Source: Bradyrhizobium sp. CCBAU 53340 (lineage in GTDB: Bacteria; Pseudomonadota; Alphaproteobacteria; Rhizobiales; Xanthobacteraceae). Taken from it: 64,000 nucleotides of DNA. The notes under the pieces are model-generated. The model was given only the letters and a program-made list of their open reading frames with translations. It was not told where the DNA came from and searched no databases. Made by a program: the position numbers and the translations under genes. Numbering within the stretch: the first letter of the stretch is position 1; each line of letters begins with the position of its first letter. Location of the stretch: the NCBI RefSeq assembly GCF_015291645.1, contig NZ_CP030056.1, positions 248,001 through 312,000 of the forward strand, given 5' to 3'. Below are positions 47,514 through 55,649 of this stretch, in pieces.

Positions 47514-48535
47514 GACAGCTGACCCGCCGCTTTTTCGAGCTGCGACCACGCCTCCTCGCCGAATTTGCCCTTCCAGTCGGAGTAGAAGCTAGTCTTGGAC
47601 AAGGCTTGTCGGAAGGCGGCGCGATCGACTTCGATAAATTTGAGACCTTTGGCCGACAGATCGGTGCGCAAGGACTGGCTGAGCTTTGCGATATCAGCCC
47701 GCTGATCGACGGCGGAGCGATCTAGTTCGCGGGTCACGACCTCCTGAACATCCTTCGGTAAGCGCTCGAATGCGCGCTTGTTGGCGAGGATCCAGTATCC
47801 GTCCCAAACGTGCCCGGTCAGGCTGCACGTGCTTTGCACTTCGTAGAGGCGGGCGGTTGCAATGATCGGCAACGGATTCTCCTGGCCGTCCACGACTTTG
47901 GTCTGTAACGCGGAGTAGACCTCGTTGAAGTTAATAGGCGTCGGGCCGGCTCCAAGCGCCTTGAAAAGCGAGGTCAAAAGCGGCGCCGGGGGGACGCGGA
48001 TCTGGAAATTCTTTAGATCGTCAGGGCTGCGGATCTCACGTCCGGAAGAAGTCACCTGACGAAAGCCGTTATCCCACGCTTTGGAAACCGCCATGATCGG
48101 AGTTTTGGCAATCTGCGTCCGGATGTAGGTTCCGAGATCTCCGTCCATAGCTTTCCAAACGCTATCGTAGTCAGTAAACGCGAAGCCGGTGTTCACCAGG
48201 CCCGCACTTGGGACCAGGGTGGCGAGGATCGAAGAGGACTGATTAAAGAATTCGACGCCGCCGCTGCGGACCTGGGTCATGAGCTCGGTGTCGGACCCGA
48301 GCTGGTTGGCCGGAAACAGCCTGATCTCGAGCCGGCCACTGGTAGCCTCTAGAATGCGTTGGATGGCTTCCTGCGCGCGGACGTTCACCGGATGCGTCGG
48401 ATCCTGGCCGGTTGCAAATTTATAAACGAATTCGGCCGCAGATGCCGGTCGAGTGAGAATTGCGCAGAGAGGTACGGCCGTTGCAGCTTTCAACAGGGAA
48501 CGCCGGCTGATATCTCTGCGTTTCGATACGCTCAT
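47510..48535 (-). CDS. TRAP transporter substrate-binding protein (DctP)
   Basis: A 341-residue periplasmic DctP-family protein. An N-terminal export signal starts with a twin Arg (RRDISRRSLLKAATAVPLC), suggesting Tat export. The binding domain begins YKFATGQDPTHPVNVRAQEAIQRILEATSGRLEIRLFPANQLGSDTELM and contains FNEVYSALQTKVVDGQENPLPII. This is the conserved TRAP helix region, with the substrate-carboxylate Arg in FQIRVPP. It belongs to the operon of SDR, split transketolase and fused permease. Confidence 0.92.
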   Translation of the reverse strand: MSVSKRRDISRRSLLKAATAVPLCAILTRPASAAEFVYKFATGQDPTHPVNVRAQEAIQRILEATSGRLEIRLFPANQLGSDTELMTQVRSGGVEFFNQSSSILATLVPSAGLVNTGFAFTDYDSVWKAMDGDLGTYIRTQIAKTPIMAVSKAWDNGFRQVTSSGREIRSPDDLKNFQIRVPPAPLLTSLFKALGAGPTPINFNEVYSALQTKVVDGQENPLPIIATARLYEVQSTCSLTGHVWDGYWILANKRAFERLPKDVQEVVTRELDRSAVDQRADIAKLSQSLRTDLSAKGLKFIEVDRAAFRQALSKTSFYSDWKGKFGEEAWSQLEKAAGQLS

Positions 48536-48714
48536 GTCTTCCTCCTCGTTCTATTTACCTAGCGGTGGCGATCTCAGCGCAGGCGGCGCAGCCGTTCCGC
48601 TCATTCGTGTGCCCGCGTCTTGAGTGCCGGCATTTGGGCAAAAGCCAGCGTTCGCCGCTGCAAGGTGCGGCGGGCAACGTTGAGTACAGCTTGTTGGACC
48701 TCAGCCCAGCGGCG

Positions 48715-49725
48715 CTAAAGCCACTGTTTGATTTGCCTTGCGACCTCTGCGGTGGAAATCCCGTAACGGTCGTGCAGCGTTGGAAGCGCGCCGGCGTCGA
48801 GAAATTCGTCCGGCAATGCGATCTGGCGGAAAGGCGGATGTGCCCCAGAACGCAAGAGGAGTGCGGCAATTGCTTCGCCGAGGCCACCAATGGTCGTGTG
48901 ATTTTCGGCAACGACGACAAGCCGTGCCGGCTTGCTGGCCTCACGCAGGATAGTCTCTGCGTCGAGGGGCTTGATGGTTGGAACATGCAGCACCGCTGCA
49001 TCCACGCGGTCATCCTTCAAAGCTTGGACGGCCTCGAGTGCCCGCATGGTCATGATGCCGGACGAGATGATCAGGACGTCCTTGCCATCACGGATCAGCT
49101 TGGCCTTTCCAAGCTCGAACTTATAGTCGTATTCATCCAGAACGACAGGCACCTGGCCGCGCAGCAGGCGCATGTAGACTGGACCTTGATGCGCGGCTAT
49201 GGCTGGCACCACCTGCTCGATTTCACTGGCATCGCAGGGGTCGATCACCGTCATATTTGGCATGGCCCGAAACAACGCGAGATCCTCGGCGGCTTGATGA
49301 CTTGGGCCATAGCCCGAGGTCAGGCCGGGCAAGGCGCAGACGATTTTCACGTTGCGGTCTTCCTCCGCAATGGTCTGATGAATGAAATCGTAGGCGCGCC
49401 GCGATGCGAACACGGCATATGTCGTCGCAAAGGGCATGAAGCCCTCTGCGGCGAGTCCGGAGGCTGCTCCGAACAAAAGTTGCTCGGCCATGCCCATCTG
49501 GTAATAGCGGTCTGGAAATTCCTTGGCGAAGATGTGCAGGTCGGTGTATTTGCCGAGATCGGCGGTCATGCCGACCACCTCTGGCCGGCTCCGTGCCAGT
49601 TCGACGAGTGCATGTCCGAACGGCGCTGGCTTCGTCTTTTGGCCCTCGGCCGCAATCGAGGCGATCATGGCAGAGGTGGTTAGGCGCGGCTTGCCCGCTT
49701 GCGGTGCTGATCTGACGGTCTTCAT
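48715..49725 (-). CDS. Transketolase C-terminal subunit
   Basis: A 336-residue protein holding the Pyr and C-terminal domains of a split transketolase. It has PAPFGHALVELARSRPEVVGMTADLGKYTDLHIFAKEFPDRYYQMGMAEQLLFGAASGLAAEGF, in which the catalytic Glu lies in GMAEQ. The ATG at 49725 overlaps the stop of the N-terminal subunit (ATGA); the longer frame is less likely. With its partner it transfers two-carbon ketol units. Dedicated split transketolases of this kind sit in sugar or sugar-acid catabolic operons. Confidence 0.9.
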   Translation of the reverse strand: MKTVRSAPQAGKPRLTTSAMIASIAAEGQKTKPAPFGHALVELARSRPEVVGMTADLGKYTDLHIFAKEFPDRYYQMGMAEQLLFGAASGLAAEGFMPFATTYAVFASRRAYDFIHQTIAEEDRNVKIVCALPGLTSGYGPSHQAAEDLALFRAMPNMTVIDPCDASEIEQVVPAIAAHQGPVYMRLLRGQVPVVLDEYDYKFELGKAKLIRDGKDVLIISSGIMTMRALEAVQALKDDRVDAAVLHVPTIKPLDAETILREASKPARLVVVAENHTTIGGLGEAIAALLLRSGAHPPFRQIALPDEFLDAGALPTLHDRYGISTAEVARQIKQWL

Positions 49726-50573
49726 GCCTGCCTCCCGGCTTCCAGCGCGGCAAGGGCAAGTTGCCATTCGTGCTGCTCGACGCGAATGAAATGGTTCTTC
49801 TCGCGCTGCTCGAGGAAAGGAACGCCCTTCCCCATGAGGGTGTCGGCGACGATCATTCGCGGCTTCGGCTCGGGATGCGACTTTGCACGGTCGAATGCTG
49901 CGAGCACGGCATCGAGATCATTGCCATCGATACGTTGTACGAACCAGCCGAATGCCTGGAGCTTGTCGACCAAGGGTTCGAAGGCCATGACTTGCGTCGA
50001 GGGACCGTCGGCCTGCTGGTTGTTGACATCGACAATGCCGATCAGGTTGTCCAGCTTGTAGTGGGCCGCCGACTGGATGGCCTCCCACACGGAGCCCTCG
50101 TCGAGCTCGCCGTCGGAGAACAAGGTGTATACCCGCGCCTCGGACCTTTTGCGTTTGAGGCCAAGGCCCATGCCGACAGCAATGCTGAGCCCGAGGCCGA
50201 GCGAGCCACCCGACATTTCCATTCCGGGCGTGTAGGAGGCCATGCCCGACATTGGCAAGCGGCTCTCGTCACTGCCATAGGTCTCAAGCTCTTCCTCGGG
50301 GACGATCCCCGCTTCTATCAAAGCCGCATAAAGCGCAATAGCGTAGTGCCCGTTTGAGAGCAGGAAGCGATCGCGTTCCTCCCAGGTCGGATCCTCCGGC
50401 CGATAGCGCATCGCGTGAAAGTAAGCCACGGCGAGAACGTCGGAGATATCGAGCGCCTGAGCGATATAGCCTTGGCCCTGAACTTCCCCCATGCGCAGCG
50501 CATTGCGGCGAATGTTATAGGCGCGGTCCGCCAGCTTGGGCGTGTTGGTCAACGTTTTGGTCGGCGCTTCCAT
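49722..50573 (-). CDS. Transketolase N-terminal subunit
   Basis: A 283-residue thiamine-diphosphate-binding half. The ThDP motif GDG appears as SDGELDEGSVWEAIQSAAHYKLDNLIGIVDVNNQQADG. Family residues include FHAMRYRPEDPTWEERDRFLLSNGHYAIALYAALIEAG and MSGGSLGLGLSIAVGMGLGLK. The Asp of the usual GDGE is kept, although the first Gly is Ser. It forms an active enzyme with the C-terminal subunit encoded immediately downstream. Confidence 0.92.
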   Translation of the reverse strand: MEAPTKTLTNTPKLADRAYNIRRNALRMGEVQGQGYIAQALDISDVLAVAYFHAMRYRPEDPTWEERDRFLLSNGHYAIALYAALIEAGIVPEEELETYGSDESRLPMSGMASYTPGMEMSGGSLGLGLSIAVGMGLGLKRKRSEARVYTLFSDGELDEGSVWEAIQSAAHYKLDNLIGIVDVNNQQADGPSTQVMAFEPLVDKLQAFGWFVQRIDGNDLDAVLAAFDRAKSHPEPKPRMIVADTLMGKGVPFLEQREKNHFIRVEQHEWQLALAALEAGRQA

Positions 50574-50597
50574 CGATCTGGACCTTCTCTTGCTGGC

Positions 50598-51347
50598 TCA
50601 GTGGATGAGCATGCCGCCATTGACGTCGATCACGGCACCAGTGACGTACGCGGAGAGATCGGAGGCCAGAAAAGTGTAGATGCCGGCGACATCTTCTGCG
50701 GTGCCGAGACGATTGAGTGGAATGCCTTCCAGAATTTTCGCACGCATTTCATCAGTCAGCTTGCCGGCCGTGATATCGGTGCCGATCAGGCCAGGCGTGA
50801 CGCAGTTGACGCGGATGTTGTCAGGACCGAACTCGCGAGCCATGGCCTTGGCTAAACCAAGAACGCCGGCTTTCGCTGCCGAATAGTGTGGTCCCCCAAA
50901 AATTCCGCCGCCACGCTGGGCCGACACCGACGACATGCATGCGATCGATCCGGACTTCCGCGCACGCATATGCGGGATCACGGCCTGGGAGAGGAAGAGA
51001 ACGCCTTTGAGATTGACGTCTTGAATGCGATCCCAATCGGCGGCTGATATGTCCAGGAGCTTCACCGGCTGGGTAATGCCGGCATTGTTGATCAGTATAT
51101 CGATACCACCGAATGCCTCGACCGCGCTTGCAACTGCCCGCTCGCAGGACGATTTGTCAGCGACGTCGCAGCGCAAACCGAGGTGTTCCTTGCCAAGAGT
51201 GGCTGCTGCCCCTGCCGCGGCTCCGGCATCGATATCGAGGATTGCGACCCGAGCGCCCTCGGAGGCAAACCGCCGGGCGGTGGCGAGCCCGATCCCCCGC
51301 GGCGAGGCCGCGCCCGAAATGATGGCTGTCTTCCCGCTGAGCAGCAT
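50598..51347 (-). CDS. Short-chain dehydrogenase/reductase
   Basis: A 249-residue classical SDR. The NAD(P)-binding motif is SGAASPRGIGLATA (the spacing suggests a slightly longer glycine loop) and the NNAG motif is ILINNAGITQPVK. The catalytic Ser lies in CMSSVSAQRGG, YSAAKAG gives the YxxxK pair, and the C-terminal block is AYVTGAVIDVNGGM. Asp in ILDIDAG suggests NAD preference. The ATG at 51347 has GGAGGAAC upstream; the longer frame reaches into the promoter of the divergent LysR gene. It is the first gene of the split-transketolase/TRAP operon. Confidence 0.92.
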   Translation of the reverse strand: MLLSGKTAIISGAASPRGIGLATARRFASEGARVAILDIDAGAAAGAAATLGKEHLGLRCDVADKSSCERAVASAVEAFGGIDILINNAGITQPVKLLDISAADWDRIQDVNLKGVLFLSQAVIPHMRARKSGSIACMSSVSAQRGGGIFGGPHYSAAKAGVLGLAKAMAREFGPDNIRVNCVTPGLIGTDITAGKLTDEMRAKILEGIPLNRLGTAEDVAGIYTFLASDLSAYVTGAVIDVNGGMLIH

Positions 51348-51456
51348 CAGTTCCTCCCGCAAATTGTTTTCCTTGACAATGCTAGGAATGACCCTCGCTC
51401 TCCGCGCCGACAAGCGCACAGTTGTCATGGGTCGATGAATCTGGTTCACTTATGCG

Positions 51457-52353
51457 ATGCTCTCGAATGTTCCGATATCGGCAATTCGCGCCTTTGAGGC
51501 GGCGGCCCGCACCGGATCGTTTCGCGATGCGGCGAATGAGCTTCACCTGACGCCAAGTGCAGTCAGTCATGCAATCCGTAAGCTGGAGGACACGCTCCGG
51601 ACCGTTCTCTTCGAGCGCAGTGCACGCGCGGTGCGGCTCACGCCGGCCGGCGAGAACCTGATGCGACATACCGGCGCTGCATTCGATCAGCTCCGCCGCG
51701 GCTTGGAGGAAGTCGCTGCTCGTGGTCCGCAGTTGGTGCGGGTTCACTCCGCTCCGAGCTTTGCAGCGCAATGGCTAACGCCACGACTGGCGCAGTTTCT
51801 TGCAGCCCATCCGAAGCTAGAAGTTCGCTTGGCTGCCAGCACAGACTATGCGCGTTTCAGTAACGATGATTTCGATGTCGACATCGTTTACGGTCCGCCG
51901 AGGGCGGAGGGCGTCGAGATTGTTCCTCTGCCAGAGGAAACAGTCACTCCCCTATGCTCCCGGAAGCTTGCAAAATCAATCAAGAAGCCGATCGACCTCC
52001 TGGATCAGACATTGATCCGTTCAGACGTGAAGCAAGTTCAATGGCATCAGTGGTTCGCCGCCAATGGATTGGAAGCTCCAGCGATTCACGGCATGAGATT
52101 CGATCGAAGTTTCCTGGCGATTGCAACCGCCGCCGAAGGACTGGGAGTAGCCTTGGAATCAACGCTTCTAGCGGAGCGCGAATTGGCTAGCGGACGACTG
52201 GTTGCTCCATTGGCCGGCCGCGCAACCGATATTCGATACGTCGGTCACAGGCTAATTTATCCGCGCGCCAGCCGGCAACGCTCGGCGGTGCGCGCTTTTG
52301 CCGATTGGATCGTCGCCCAGCTCGGAGGCGAAGCTAGCCTTTCCTCCCAGTAA
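51457..52353 (+). CDS. LysR-family regulator, GcvA-like
   Basis: A 298-residue LysR regulator. The winged HTH opens VPISAIRAFEAAARTGSFRDAANELHLTPSAVSHAIRKLEDTL, close to the GcvA/AmpR branch. The effector domain begins near residue 92 (PQLVRVHSAPSFAAQWLTPRLAQFLAAHPKLEVRL). It diverges from the SDR-transketolase-TRAP operon with about 110 nt between starts, the classical arrangement for a LysR controlling that operon. Confidence 0.9.
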   Translation: MLSNVPISAIRAFEAAARTGSFRDAANELHLTPSAVSHAIRKLEDTLRTVLFERSARAVRLTPAGENLMRHTGAAFDQLRRGLEEVAARGPQLVRVHSAPSFAAQWLTPRLAQFLAAHPKLEVRLAASTDYARFSNDDFDVDIVYGPPRAEGVEIVPLPEETVTPLCSRKLAKSIKKPIDLLDQTLIRSDVKQVQWHQWFAANGLEAPAIHGMRFDRSFLAIATAAEGLGVALESTLLAERELASGRLVAPLAGRATDIRYVGHRLIYPRASRQRSAVRAFADWIVAQLGGEASLSSQ

Positions 52354-52431
52354 GTATCGCTCGTTGCCGCGATGGTTTGGCTATCCGAAAAAGTGAGGAT
52401 GGGCCTCGTCAGAACGGCCATGCGCGGTGGC

Positions 52432-53154
52432 TTATCGCAACAATTGTGTGACTGCGAGAGGGACGAGCAAAGACGTAACCAGCGCGTTCAGGCTCATCGC
52501 AATCCCCGAGAACACGCCCGCAACCTCGTCCACCTGAAACGCTCGCGCGGTACCAATGCCGTGCGCGGCGATGCCCGCGGCAAAACCACGCGCACGAAAA
52601 TCAATGATACCACTCCAATTCATCAATGGCGTGACAATGATCGCTCCCATGATCCCCGTGAGGATCACCGCGACGGCGGTCAGAGAAGGGTCGGCGTGCA
52701 GTGTTTCGCTGATCCCCATTGCGACCGCGGCTGTCACGGACTTAGGCGCAAGGGACAGTACAACATCGCGCGGCAAGCCTGCAGCTTTCGCAAGCAGCAC
52801 AATCGACGCGGCCGCTGTGACCGAGCCCACAACGAGGGCTGCCAGCATTGGCACGATCGAGGCAAGGACGATCCTGCGGTTCTCGTAGAGCGGGATAGCG
52901 AGCGCGACTGTGGCTGGGCCGAGCAAGAAATGTACGAACTGCGCTCCGCTAAAATAGACCGGATATGGCGTGCTGGTCACGAACAGAAACACGCCGATGA
53001 TCCAGACCGCGTGGAGAACAGGATTGGCGAGCGGATGTCGGTGGAGGGCAAGCGACAGCGCTTCCGAGACTGCATAAACCAGTAAGGTGATCGTCAGCCA
53101 AAGCAGAGGCGATTGCGACAGATAGACCCAGAGCGAGAATGCATGGTCCTTCAT
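52432..53154 (-). CDS. lrgB: LrgB-family membrane protein
   Basis: A 240-residue inner-membrane protein of the LrgB/CidB family with about seven hydrophobic helices. Family stretches are FLLGPATVALAIPLYENRR, LSLAPKSVTAAVAMGISETLHADPSLTAVAVILTGIMGA and RARGFAAGIAAHGIGTARAFQVDEVAGVFSGIAMSLNAL. Together with LrgA it belongs to holin-like systems linked to cell lysis control or to pyruvate/glycolate transport. It overlaps lrgA by ATGA. Confidence 0.92.
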   Translation of the reverse strand: MKDHAFSLWVYLSQSPLLWLTITLLVYAVSEALSLALHRHPLANPVLHAVWIIGVFLFVTSTPYPVYFSGAQFVHFLLGPATVALAIPLYENRRIVLASIVPMLAALVVGSVTAAASIVLLAKAAGLPRDVVLSLAPKSVTAAVAMGISETLHADPSLTAVAVILTGIMGAIIVTPLMNWSGIIDFRARGFAAGIAAHGIGTARAFQVDEVAGVFSGIAMSLNALVTSLLVPLAVTQLLR

Positions 53155-53531
53155 GGCGCCTCATGACCGAACAGCCGGCTGACCAGGCGAAACGTTAGCA
53201 CGGTCGCGAGAAGGGTCACTACGACGGAAAGGGCAAGAATCAACACAATTGCTATCCCATGAGCATAAATGAGATCGAGTTTTTCCACGACACCCACGCC
53301 GGCCGGGACAAACAGGAGAGACAGATTGTTGAGCAGCCCCCTGCTGGCAGTCTCAACGCCGCCGTTTCGCAGCGGTCCTTGAGCGATGATTGCGAAACGG
53401 TCACGGACGAGCAGCAAAATCAACAGCAGCAGGAGCCCGACGACCGGACCAGGCAGCAGCAGGCCGAACCCGCGCGTAATGGCCTCTCCGATCAATTGGC
53501 AGAGGAGGATAAGACCGAGACTTGCCAGCAT
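53151..53531 (-). CDS. lrgA: LrgA/CidA-family holin-like protein
   Basis: A 126-residue membrane protein with four hydrophobic segments. The family pattern is LCQLIGEAITRGFGLLLPGPVVGLLLLLILLLV, then GLLNNLSLLFVPAGVGVVEKLDLI. The ATG at 53531 fits the LrgA length; a GTG at 53555 is also possible. The longer open frame to 53822 crosses the neighbouring HTH gene in another frame and is rejected. It is coupled to lrgB. Confidence 0.9.
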   Translation of the reverse strand: MLASLGLILLCQLIGEAITRGFGLLLPGPVVGLLLLLILLLVRDRFAIIAQGPLRNGGVETASRGLLNNLSLLFVPAGVGVVEKLDLIYAHGIAIVLILALSVVVTLLATVLTFRLVSRLFGHEAP

Positions 53532-53551
53532 GGGGCACCTGAGTAGCACTT

Positions 53552-53980
53552 TCACACGAGGAGAAGCTGCCGGAAGCTCAATTTTGTTGATTCTTGAGAC
53601 CGGCGCTGCCCTCCTGCGCTGCAAAAAAGATAACGATTGATAGCCATCTCGATTTGCCGATGGAGCGTCATCGCGGCTGAACACCGGGGCTTGCCTACGA
53701 CCGGAAGGGTAACTTTGATTCCTGCATCGACAAAGGTCTTTCTCAAGCTTTCCCTCTGCGCGTCGGACATTGGTGTGTCGCTGTACTCCTCGATCCGCCA
53801 GATGATCGCCGTGGAGACGCACACCCGCTGGGCCACTTCCTTGACGGACCAGTTCAACAGGCCGCGGGCGGCACGCAGATGCCTGCCGCTGAGGCCCTCA
53901 TGCCAGCGATACAGCCCGTCTGCTCGCTGCAAGCGGCATTCGACTAAAAAGGCTGTGCGGTTTCGACCGAAACCGCCCAT
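53552..53980 (-). CDS. Small XRE-type helix-turn-helix protein
   Basis: A 142-residue frame. Residues about 29-90 match an XRE-type DNA-binding domain (GRHLRAARGLLNWSVKEVAQRVCVSTAIIWRIEE, then SLRKTFVDAGIKV). This 'RAARxLLxWS...LRxxFxxAGI' layout is common in small alphaproteobacterial regulators. The ends of the frame are not domain-like. The first 28 residues may be untranslated, and no obvious ATG lies at the domain start, so the gene may be mis-started or partly degraded. It lies just upstream of lrgAB in the same direction and could regulate it. Confidence 0.55.
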   Translation of the reverse strand: MGGFGRNRTAFLVECRLQRADGLYRWHEGLSGRHLRAARGLLNWSVKEVAQRVCVSTAIIWRIEEYSDTPMSDAQRESLRKTFVDAGIKVTLPVVGKPRCSAAMTLHRQIEMAINRYLFCSAGGQRRSQESTKLSFRQLLLV

Positions 53981-54139
53981 CCGCGCAGAGCTGCCTCGTG
54001 GTCGTCAGGCAATGTAAGCTCCTGGCCGGAGTTGCAGCCGGGCTTGGAGCATCTCGTGCACGACCATGCGTAGAGCCTCGCCGCAGTCCGGATCGACATC
54101 AAGATGGCTCGACAGACGTTTCAGGGCGAACGGACTGTT

Positions 54140-55555
54140 CTAGCAGACAGCAACGCGTACGTTGTTTGTCGCGCCTATTTGTCCGAATGGGAGGCCAAAG
54201 ACCACGACGGCCAAGTCGCCGGACCGCACATAGCCTTCCCGTTGCGCTGCCACGGCCGCGATCCGGGTTATTTCTTCATGGCCGGAGGGATCGCTGGCCA
54301 CGACACTATGGACGCCCCACAACAGGCACATGCGTCGCGCCACAATGTCGTCTGGCGTCAGAGCAAGAACGGGGATCGGTGGTCGTTTGCGCGAAATGCG
54401 GGCTGCGGTCGTCCCGCTCGCCGTGAAGCCGATGATGGCTTTGGCCTCGATCGTGGCGGCAAGATCTGCGCCTGCCGCTGCGACAGCGTGTGGAGGGGTA
54501 ATCTCTTCGTCGACTTGCGCAGCCCTGATCAAGGAGCGATAGAGACGATGTTGCTCCGTACTCCGGATGATACGATCCATCATGGCGACGGCTTCGGCCG
54601 GATAAGCGCCGTTTGCCGTTTCGGCTGATAGCATCACAGCATCGGCTCCATCATAGATGGCGGTCGCAACATCGGAGGCTTCCGCGCGCGTCGGCGTCGG
54701 CGCTGCCACCATGGAATCAAGCATTTGGGTTGCGACGATCACGGGCTTTGCGGCCATTCGGCAAGCACGAATGAGCTCTTTTTGTCGGCCAGGCACGTTT
54801 TCCGGGGGAATCTCGACCCCAAGATCGCCGCGGGCGACCATGAGGGCGTCGGACAATTTGATGATATCATCGATGTGATCAAGCGCCATTGGCGTTTCGA
54901 TTTTGGCGACGAGGCCGGCTGCCTCACCGATTAGAGCTCGTGCCTCAATCAGGTCTGAAGGCTTCTGAACAAAGGACAAGGCAACCCAGTCGACGCCCAG
55001 CTCTAGGCCGAAGACGAGATCGTCACGATCCTTCTTGGTCAGGGGGTAGATATCAAGCAACGCTCCCGGCACGTTTACGCCTTTTTGATCGCGGATCGTT
55101 CCACCGACAATGACGCGCGCTATCATGTCGCCATCGCCTGGCTTTTCGAGGCTTAGGCGAACACGGCCGTCATCGATGAGCAGATTTTGACCTGGATACG
55201 CAGCTACAAAGATCTCCGGATGTGGCAGAGGGATCGCCTGCTTTCCGCCTCTTGCTCCGTCCAGAACAAAGCGGACCGTTTCGCCGGCCTGCAGCGTGAG
55301 CTCACCCTCTTCAAGCGAACCGATGCGCAGCTTCGGGCCTTGCAGATCTTGTAGCACGCCGATGGGTCGGCCGAATTCGCGCTCGAGCGCGCGAATGGCG
55401 GTAAAGGCGCGCGCGTGATCGTCTTTGGTGCCATGACTGAAGTTCAGGCGGAATGTATCGGCACCTGCAAGATCGAGAGCACGGAGTTGGTCGAGCTCGA
55501 CGGTTGCCGGGCCGATGGTTGCGACGATCTTGGCATGGCGCGAGCGGCGCATCAA
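54140..55555 (-). CDS. pyk: Pyruvate kinase
   Basis: A 471-residue pyruvate kinase of usual length. It shows KIVATIGPAT at the N-terminus, FRLNFSHG, the B-domain stretch VRLSLEKPGDGDMIARV, and GDLGVEIPPENVPGRQKELIRACRMAAKPVIVATQMLDSM. The downstream TRAEASDVATAIYDGADAVMLSAETANGAYP carries the catalytic Lys/Glu/Asp region. It converts PEP and ADP to pyruvate and ATP. It is the last gene of an operon with an FAD dehydrogenase, a TIM-barrel protein and a Tm-1-like protein, so it is likely a pathway-dedicated isozyme. Confidence 0.94.
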   Translation of the reverse strand: MMRRSRHAKIVATIGPATVELDQLRALDLAGADTFRLNFSHGTKDDHARAFTAIRALEREFGRPIGVLQDLQGPKLRIGSLEEGELTLQAGETVRFVLDGARGGKQAIPLPHPEIFVAAYPGQNLLIDDGRVRLSLEKPGDGDMIARVIVGGTIRDQKGVNVPGALLDIYPLTKKDRDDLVFGLELGVDWVALSFVQKPSDLIEARALIGEAAGLVAKIETPMALDHIDDIIKLSDALMVARGDLGVEIPPENVPGRQKELIRACRMAAKPVIVATQMLDSMVAAPTPTRAEASDVATAIYDGADAVMLSAETANGAYPAEAVAMMDRIIRSTEQHRLYRSLIRAAQVDEEITPPHAVAAAGADLAATIEAKAIIGFTASGTTAARISRKRPPIPVLALTPDDIVARRMCLLWGVHSVVASDPSGHEEITRIAAVAAQREGYVRSGDLAVVVFGLPFGQIGATNNVRVAVC

Positions 55556-55649
55556 AAATCAAACCCCTTGGATGAGCCGCCTTCGAGCCAGCCGCTCCTG
55601 GCGAAAGCCAATGCTTCGTCGATCACGCGCTCGCCCCATGCAAACGATG

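Noticed and set aside
48565..49683. 372-codon plus-strand frame opposite the transketolase C-terminal subunit
   Set aside because: It is an antisense shadow of a gene with clear transketolase motifs and ATGA coupling to its partner.
52372..53085. 237-codon plus-strand frame opposite lrgB
   Set aside because: It has a charged, Arg/Asp/His-rich composition typical of the complement of a membrane-protein gene; LrgB on the minus strand is convincing.
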